Source of the DNA: Halobacterium sp. KA-4
GTDB lineage: Archaea > Halobacteriota > Halobacteria > Halobacteriales > Halobacteriaceae
DNA length: 64,000 nt
Reading direction: 5' to 3'
Assembly: GCF_021028995.1 (NCBI RefSeq)
Contig: NZ_JAJJZG010000005.1
Span: 124,001-188,000 of the forward strand
Shown here: positions 59,404 through 64,000 of the stretch, piece after piece
How positions within the stretch are numbered: position 1 is the stretch's first letter
Layout of the letters: every line of letters starts with the position of its first letter
Position numbers and translations under genes: made by a program
Notes under the pieces: model-generated
What the model saw: only the letters and a program-made list of their open reading frames with translations
The model's database searches: none
Told to the model about the DNA's origin: nothing

Positions 59404-59682
59404 ATGGCCACGACGACCGACTGGCACGCGCACCTCTCGGAGACACCCGTGCCGCTGGACCGCGAGCGCGAACTGCTCGACGTCCGCGAGTTGGGACCGC
59501 CGAACCCGCTCGTGCAGACGTTGGAGACGCTGCCGGACCTCGCCAACGACGTCGTGCTCGTGCAGGTCAACGACCGCGCCCCACAGCACCTCTACCCGAA
59601 ACTCGACGACCGCGGGTACGAGTACGCCACCGTCGAAGCCGACGACGCCGTCGTCACCGGTATCTGGTCCCCAGACGCGTAA
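59404..59682 (+). CDS. DUF2249-family protein (second copy)
   Basis: 92 residues. MATTTDWHAHLSETPVPLDRERELLDVREL is followed by the DUF2249 core LVQTLETLPDLANDVVLVQVNDRAPQHLYPKLDDRGYEYA. Related to the protein at 53174 and, like it, controlled by a regulon palindrome 37 nt before its ATG. Divergent from the HTH_10 regulator. Function unknown; a TusA-like fold is usual for the family. Confidence 0.85.
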   Translation: MATTTDWHAHLSETPVPLDRERELLDVRELGPPNPLVQTLETLPDLANDVVLVQVNDRAPQHLYPKLDDRGYEYATVEADDAVVTGIWSPDA

Positions 59683-59787
59683 CCGCGAGTTAACAATCCG
59701 ACTGCCGATTTTTATTACAATATCCTATCTCACGCCGGCTCTGTAACAGCCGAATTAATAACTGCGTGGCTCGTAGCCTCGACTAAC

Positions 59788-62109
59788 ATGACCGACGACT
59801 CACCTGGCGGCGAGACTCCCGCCACTATGACCGCCCGGCTGTCGGTCCCCGACATGGACTGCCCGTCGTGCGCGGGCAAAGTCGAGCACGCCCTAGAGGG
59901 CGTCGCTGGCGTCCAGTCCTTCGACACGCAGCCGACGACCGGCCGCGTCGTCGTCACCTACGACCCCGACGAGGCCGACGAAGCCGAGTTGGTCGCTGCC
60001 ATCGAGGCCGCGGGCTACGAGGTGACCGGCTGGTCCGGCGAGAGCGAGGGCGAGCGCACCGAGCCCGCCAGCCCAGGCTCCGTCTGGACGAGTCCGCGCG
60101 CGCTGAAGACGTGGGTGAGCGCCGTCCTCGTCGCCGCCGGCTTCCTCTTCGAGTTCCTCCTCCCCGGCTCGAACGCCGCAGTCGCGGAACTGCTCGGCAG
60201 CGACGTATTACTGTCAGACGCCGCGTTCCTCGGGGGCATCCTCATCGCGGGCCAGCCCATCGTCCGCGGCGGCTACTACTCGCTGAAGAGCCTGAACCTC
60301 GACATCGACCTGCTGATGTCCGTCGCCATCCTCGGTGCCGTCTCCGCCAGCGTCGCGTTCGGCGAGCGCCTCTACTTCGAGGCGGCGACGCTCGCAGTCC
60401 TGTTCAGCGTCTCGGAACTCCTCGAATCCTACTCGATGGACCGCGCGCGCAGCTCCCTCGAGGAGCTCATGGAACTCTCTCCGGACGAGGCGACAGTCCA
60501 GCGAGACGGTGAGGAAGTCACCATCCCCATCGAGGACGTGCGCGTCGGCGACCGCGTGGTCGTCCGGCCGGGTGAGAAGATTCCGATGGACGGCGTGGTC
60601 GTCGAGGGCGAGAGCGCCGTCAACCAGGCCCCGATTACGGGCGAGAGCGTACCCGTCGACAAGACCGAGGGGGACGAGGTGTACGCGGGTACCATCAACG
60701 AGGCGGGCTACCTCGAAGTCCAGGTCACGGCGGAAGCCACGGAGAACACGCTTGCGCGAATCGTCGAGATGGTCGAGGACGCGCAAGCAAATCAGACCGA
60801 CCGCGAGCAGTTCGTCGAGCGCTTCGCCGCCTACTACACGCCCGTCGTCGTCGGCGCAGGCATCCTGGTCGGCGTCGTCCCGCCGCTGTTCTTCGGCGCG
60901 TCGTGGCCGACGTGGATTCTCCGCGGGCTCACGCTGTTCGTGCTCGCGTGCCCCTGCGCGTTCGTCATCTCCACGCCCGTTTCGGTGGTTTCGGGTGTCA
61001 CGAGCGCCGCGAAGAACGGCGTGCTCGTGAAGGGGGGCAACCACCTCGAAGCGATGGGCGCCGTGGAGGCCGTCGCGTTCGACAAGACGGGGACGCTCAC
61101 GAAGGGCGAACTCACCGTCACCGACGTCGTGCCGCTCGGCGACAACACCGACGAGGACGTGCTGCGCTGCGCGCGCGGCCTCGAATCCCGCAGTGAGCAC
61201 CCCATCGGGGACGCCATCGTCGAGCACGCTGACGACCGCGGCATCGAGGGCCGCGCGGTCTCGGACTTCGAGAGCGTCACCGGGAAGGGCGTCACCGCGG
61301 ACCTCGACGGAACCACGCACTACGCGGGTAAACCCGGCTACTTCGCGGACCTCGGCTTCGACCTCTCGCACGTCCACGCCGCCACTGACGGTGGGATGGT
61401 CACGCAGAAGAGCCGCGACCTCTGCGAGCGCAACGACTGCCTGGACCTCCTCGAAGACCTCGTGCCGCGGCTCCAGAGTGAGGGTAAGACGGTCATCCTC
61501 GTGGGCACCGACGAGGAACTGGAGGGCGTGATTGCGGTCGCCGACGAGGTCCGCCCGGAAGCGAAGGCGTCCATCCGGCGCCTCCGCGACCTCGGCGTCG
61601 AACACACCGTAATGCTCACCGGGGACAACGAGCGCACTGCCGGCGCTATCGCCGAGCAGGTCGGCGTCGGCGAGTTCCGCGCGGAACTGCTCCCCGAACA
61701 GAAGGTCGAAGCCGTCGAGGACCTCACCGACGAGTTCGAAGCGGTTGCGATGGTCGGGGACGGCGTCAACGACGCCCCCGCGCTCGCCACCGCCACTGTC
61801 GGTGTCGCGATGGGTGCTGCAGGCACGGACACCGCCCTCGAAACGGCGGACATCGCGCTGATGGGCGACGATCTCACGCGGCTCCCGTACCTCTACGACC
61901 TCTCCGGCCGCACGAACGGCGTCATCCGACAGAACATCTGGTCGAGTCTCGCTGCGAAAGCGATTCTCGCCGCGGGCGTCCCGCTCGGATTCGTGCCTAT
62001 CTGGGTCGCCGTGCTCGTCGGCGACGCCGGGATGACCACCGCCGTCACGGGGAACGCGATGCGGCTCTCGCGTGTAAAACCGGAACTCGACGCGGACGGC
62101 GAGAACTAG
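59788..62109 (+). CDS. zntA: Heavy-metal-translocating P-type ATPase (Zn/Cd/Pb type)
   Basis: 773 residues. An N-terminal HMA domain with MDCPSCAGK is followed by membrane helices, the CPC motif (ACPCAFVIS), DKTGTLTKGE (phosphorylation site), SEHPIG and GDGVNDAPAL. The DAGMTTAVTGNAMRL end matches the Asp of TM8 in ZntA-type P1B-2 pumps; copper pumps have other residues there. It exports divalent soft metals. A TTAATAAC box is about 30 nt upstream of the ATG, and a second AT-rich box lies near 59710. Its stop codon shares CTAG with the converging gene. Confidence 0.88.
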   Translation: MTDDSPGGETPATMTARLSVPDMDCPSCAGKVEHALEGVAGVQSFDTQPTTGRVVVTYDPDEADEAELVAAIEAAGYEVTGWSGESEGERTEPASPGSVWTSPRALKTWVSAVLVAAGFLFEFLLPGSNAAVAELLGSDVLLSDAAFLGGILIAGQPIVRGGYYSLKSLNLDIDLLMSVAILGAVSASVAFGERLYFEAATLAVLFSVSELLESYSMDRARSSLEELMELSPDEATVQRDGEEVTIPIEDVRVGDRVVVRPGEKIPMDGVVVEGESAVNQAPITGESVPVDKTEGDEVYAGTINEAGYLEVQVTAEATENTLARIVEMVEDAQANQTDREQFVERFAAYYTPVVVGAGILVGVVPPLFFGASWPTWILRGLTLFVLACPCAFVISTPVSVVSGVTSAAKNGVLVKGGNHLEAMGAVEAVAFDKTGTLTKGELTVTDVVPLGDNTDEDVLRCARGLESRSEHPIGDAIVEHADDRGIEGRAVSDFESVTGKGVTADLDGTTHYAGKPGYFADLGFDLSHVHAATDGGMVTQKSRDLCERNDCLDLLEDLVPRLQSEGKTVILVGTDEELEGVIAVADEVRPEAKASIRRLRDLGVEHTVMLTGDNERTAGAIAEQVGVGEFRAELLPEQKVEAVEDLTDEFEAVAMVGDGVNDAPALATATVGVAMGAAGTDTALETADIALMGDDLTRLPYLYDLSGRTNGVIRQNIWSSLAAKAILAAGVPLGFVPIWVAVLVGDAGMTTAVTGNAMRLSRVKPELDADGEN

Positions 62110-62444
62110 TCGTCTGCGGGTGCGTCGGGGTCCTGACCGCTCTCCGCCACGGTCACGTCGACGGCGGCCGCCTTGTACTCGGGAATCTTCGCGCGCTCGT
62201 CAAGCACGTCGTTCGTCAGCACGTTCGCCGACGCGTCCGCAAAGTGCGGCGTCGTCCACACCACGCCCTCCTTGATTGCCTCGGTAACGTTCGCGCGCAG
62301 CGTGATTTCCCCGCGCCGCGACTGGAGGGTCACGCTGTCGCCGTCCTCGATACCGAAGTGCTCGGCGCCCTGTCGGACGCTGATGCCACAGCCCACGCCG
62401 CAGTACGGACAGATGGTCTTCGTCAGTCCCTCCTCAGTCGACAC
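62106..62444 (-). pseudogene. Molybdopterin oxidoreductase remnant (internally deleted)
   Basis: 112 residues, intact reading frame from a GTG. The start holds the 4Fe-4S motif of nitrate reductase/formate dehydrogenase catalytic subunits (C12-x2-C15-x3-C19 in ICPYCGVGCGI), but after VRQG it jumps at about residue 27 to the C-terminal molybdopterin dinucleotide-binding domain (HFGIEDGDSVTLQSRRGEITLRA... ANVLTNDVLDERAKIPEYK). Full-length homologues have about 600 more residues, so the catalytic core is missing. Its stop overlaps that of the P-type ATPase. Confidence 0.8.
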
Positions 62445-62551
62445 GCCGCATCGCCCCCGTTGTGGCTCCCGTCATGTGAGTCTCTAGTGGAGAGTGTGGC
62501 AGGCAGTAGCAAGAATCTTTCCGCGACGCGCAAGCAGAGACGGCCCGAGCG

Positions 62552-63082
62552 CTACTGCACGCGGTCCGCGAACTGCTCGCGCACTTTCGCAACCTTCGGC
62601 GCGACGTTCACCGAGCAGTACGCCTGATTCGGATGTTTCTCGAAGTAGTTCTGATGTTTGTCCTCCGCGCGGTAGAACGTCTCCAGCGGTTCGATTTCGG
62701 TGACGATGGGGTCCTCGTAGGCGTCCGCGGCTTCGAGGTCCGCGACGAACGCTTCGGCGAGGTCGCGCTGTTCGTCGTCGTGATAGAGGATAATCGAGCG
62801 GTACTGCTCGCCCACGTCCGGTCCCTGCCGGTTCAGCGTCGTCGGGTCGTGGACCTTGAAGAACACCTCTAAGAGGTCCTCGTAGGCGAGTTCGTCGGCG
62901 TCGTACTCTACCTGCACGACCTCCGCGTGGCCAGTTGTCCCGTTGCAGACCTCACGGTACGTCGGGTCCTCGACCTGGCCGCCGGCGTACCCCGAGGTGA
63001 CGTCCTCGACGCCGGAGAGCTGCTCGAACGCCGCTTCCACGCACCAGAAACACCCGCCGCCGAACGTCGCAGTCTCGGTCAT
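62552..63082 (-). CDS. msrA: Peptide methionine sulfoxide reductase A
   Basis: 176 residues. The catalytic GCFWC motif is in ATFGGGCFWCVEAAFEQL, with GYAGGQVEDPTYREVCNGTTGHAEVV and LEVFFKVHDPTTLNRQGPDVGEQYRS all conserved. The resolving cysteine may be in AYCSVN near the C-terminus. Repairs (S)-methionine sulfoxide. ATG 63082 (MTETATFGGG). Confidence 0.95.
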   Translation of the reverse strand: MTETATFGGGCFWCVEAAFEQLSGVEDVTSGYAGGQVEDPTYREVCNGTTGHAEVVQVEYDADELAYEDLLEVFFKVHDPTTLNRQGPDVGEQYRSIILYHDDEQRDLAEAFVADLEAADAYEDPIVTEIEPLETFYRAEDKHQNYFEKHPNQAYCSVNVAPKVAKVREQFADRVQ

Positions 63083-63128
63083 ATCCACTCGTTCGTGGGC
63101 CCAGCAGTTAACAGACGCGGCACCAGCA

Positions 63129-63497
63129 TCAGAGCGCGAACACGAGCGCGGCCGTGACGAGCGCCGACAGCAGCACGCTCGTGACGGTGATTTTCGCTGC
63201 GTATAACTGGTCGGTGCGGCGGTTCGCGGCGTCCGGAACCTCCTCGCGGTCGTCACCGAACGCGTACTGACCAGCCAGCGCCAGCCGGACACAGAACGAC
63301 TCGTAGGCCTGGAACGCCCACTCGAAGCCGACTGCCAGCGGGACGAATACGACGAGCAACAGCGGCTCCGGGAGGGCGCCAGCGAGATACGCGGCGACCA
63401 CGACGGCAGCCGTGAGGAAGGCCAGCGCGGCGATGCGAGCGCGGCGCTGGCGCTGCTCGCTGCCGATGTTACACTGACCGGGACGATAATCAGTCAC
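63129..63497 (-). CDS. Membrane protein (DUF2892-like)
   Basis: 122 residues, GTG start. QCNIGSEQRQRRARIAALAFL is the CNIG...RxxR start seen before the first helix in DUF2892-like proteins, followed by about three to four membrane segments. Function is unknown; such proteins often sit near sulfur or metal genes. It lies between msrA and the copZ-like gene on the same strand. Confidence 0.65.
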   Translation of the reverse strand: MTDYRPGQCNIGSEQRQRRARIAALAFLTAAVVVAAYLAGALPEPLLLVVFVPLAVGFEWAFQAYESFCVRLALAGQYAFGDDREEVPDAANRRTDQLYAAKITVTSVLLSALVTAALVFAL

Positions 63498-63556
63498 GCC
63501 CTAGTTTCGGGCGTCGGGTGGTTGAGGATTGCGTCTCTCGCGACGCCTGCTGGTAC

Positions 63557-63754
63557 TTACGCGGACGCGTCGTAGCCGGCGTCCTCGATGGCAGCGACAA
63601 GGGCGTCGGTGTCCGCGTCGCCCTCGACAGTCGCGGCGTCGTGTTCGCGGTCCGCGCTCGCAGACTCGACACCTTCGACGTCAGCGAGGGCGTCTTCGAC
63701 GGTCGATTCGCAGCCGCCACAGCTCATCCCTTCGACGGTGATGGTTCGGGACAT
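63557..63754 (-). CDS. copZ: Heavy-metal-associated domain protein (CopZ-like)
   Basis: 65 residues, a single HMA domain with MSCGGC (M-x-C-x2-C) near residue 10 and the usual beta-alpha-beta-beta-alpha-beta length. Carries Cu(I) or a similar ion to a P-type ATPase. ATG 63754 (MSRTITVEGMSCGGCES). Divergent from the Lrp/AsnC regulator gene at 63884, a common arrangement for metal homeostasis. Confidence 0.9.
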   Translation of the reverse strand: MSRTITVEGMSCGGCESTVEDALADVEGVESASADREHDAATVEGDADTDALVAAIEDAGYDASA

Positions 63755-63830
63755 ACTCGTCTATTGGTCTCGCCGCACTAATGCAGTTTCGCCTCATGAC
63801 GTTCGCCTCGGACCGCCCTCGAAGTTTGGA

Positions 63831-63846
63831 TTCGAACGTTGTTCGG
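63831..63846. promoter_or_regulatory. GAAC-type inverted repeat before the Lrp/AsnC gene
   Basis: TTCGAACGTTGTTCGG: CGAAC and GTTCG separated by three rather than two bases. GTTCGG ends 37 nt before the ATG at 63884, the spacing of the denitrification regulon. Confidence 0.5.
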
Positions 63847-63883
63847 CGAAATCACTTTGTGTCGTTATCGCTGAGGGGTCGGC

Positions 63884-64000
63884 ATGACCGATCTCGACGA
63901 GACCGACCGCCGCATTCTCGAACTGCTCGCGGCGAACGCCCGCCGCCCGTACAGCGACATCGCCGACGACGTCGGGCTCTCCGCGCCCGCCGTCTCGGAC
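63884..64000 (+). CDS. Lrp/AsnC-family regulator (partial, runs off the window)
   Basis: The visible 39 codons read MTDLDETDRRILELLAANAR and then RPYSDIADDVGLSAPAVSD, the AsnC-type HTH. In haloarchaea, Lrp-like proteins with a C-terminal TRASH metal-sensing domain are often next to copZ and metal ATPases; this could be one, but that part is outside the window. Confidence 0.85.
   Translation, partial: MTDLDETDRRILELLAANARRPYSDIADDVGLSAPAVSD

Noticed and set aside
39962..59682. The denitrification block as a recent mobile island
   Set aside because: A tRNA-Leu flanks it at 39819, but no integrase, direct repeat of the tRNA end or transposase was seen, and composition resembles the rest of the window.

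Overview
The window is a stretch of haloarchaeal (class Halobacteria) chromosome. The evidence is high GC with strong GC bias at third codon positions, very acidic proteins, several genes whose start codon lies about 25-30 nt after a TATA-like box (leaderless mRNAs), Tat/lipobox-secreted halocyanins and lipoproteins, an archaeal-type methionine adenosyltransferase, archaeal Elp3, and many small haloarchaea-only families. Core genes (pyrBI, mat, mutY, folD, glyA, sod, a tRNA-Leu) argue for a main chromosome. No rRNA, insertion sequence, integrase or CRISPR array was seen.

Layout. 1-5954: pyrimidine synthesis (pyrI, pyrB), ParA-like and RecA-like ATPases, a SlyD-type isomerase, a CYTH protein and S-adenosylmethionine synthase. 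6272-14255: elp3, a DHH-family protein with a degenerate active site, membrane proteins, thymidine kinase, a universal stress protein, a cation exchanger, mutY. 14370-26632: lipoprotein, halocyanin, class III aminotransferase, transporters, small regulators, cold-shock protein, a candidate small RNA, a glycosyltransferase and haloarchaeal proteins of unknown function. 26652-31911: folD and glyA separated by a 939-residue secreted tandem-repeat protein. 32016-36783: a CHAT/caspase-like protein, TbsP-like regulator, and a ThiF-like/YcaO fusion behind a seven-codon upstream ORF. 37182-39903: DUF63, Lrp regulator, IMPase and tRNA-Leu(CAA).

39962-59682 is an anaerobic respiration island interleaved with other genes. 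It holds quinol-type NO reductase, NirK, a multicopper oxidase with a two-domain halocyanin, AhbD-like and AhbC-like radical SAM heme enzymes with a small PaaB-like gene between them, a CGCGG peptide, two DUF2249 genes, a MIP18-like protein, a heme-copper-oxidase-like membrane protein and an HTH_10 (Bat/NarO/DmsR-type) regulator. A palindrome, CCGAAC-N2-GTTCGG, recurs upstream of these genes. In five promoters it ends exactly 37 nt before the start codon, in two more 37-38 nt, and upstream of qNOR and the multicopper oxidase 88 nt. This marks a local regulon.

59788-64000: a Zn/Cd-type P-type ATPase, a molybdopterin oxidoreductase reduced to 112 residues by an apparent internal deletion, MsrA, a CopZ-like metallochaperone and the start of an Lrp/AsnC regulator.

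Two intergenic regions (5955-6271 and 36784-37181) are packed with short perfect palindromes and share a ~95-bp repeat in opposite orientation.
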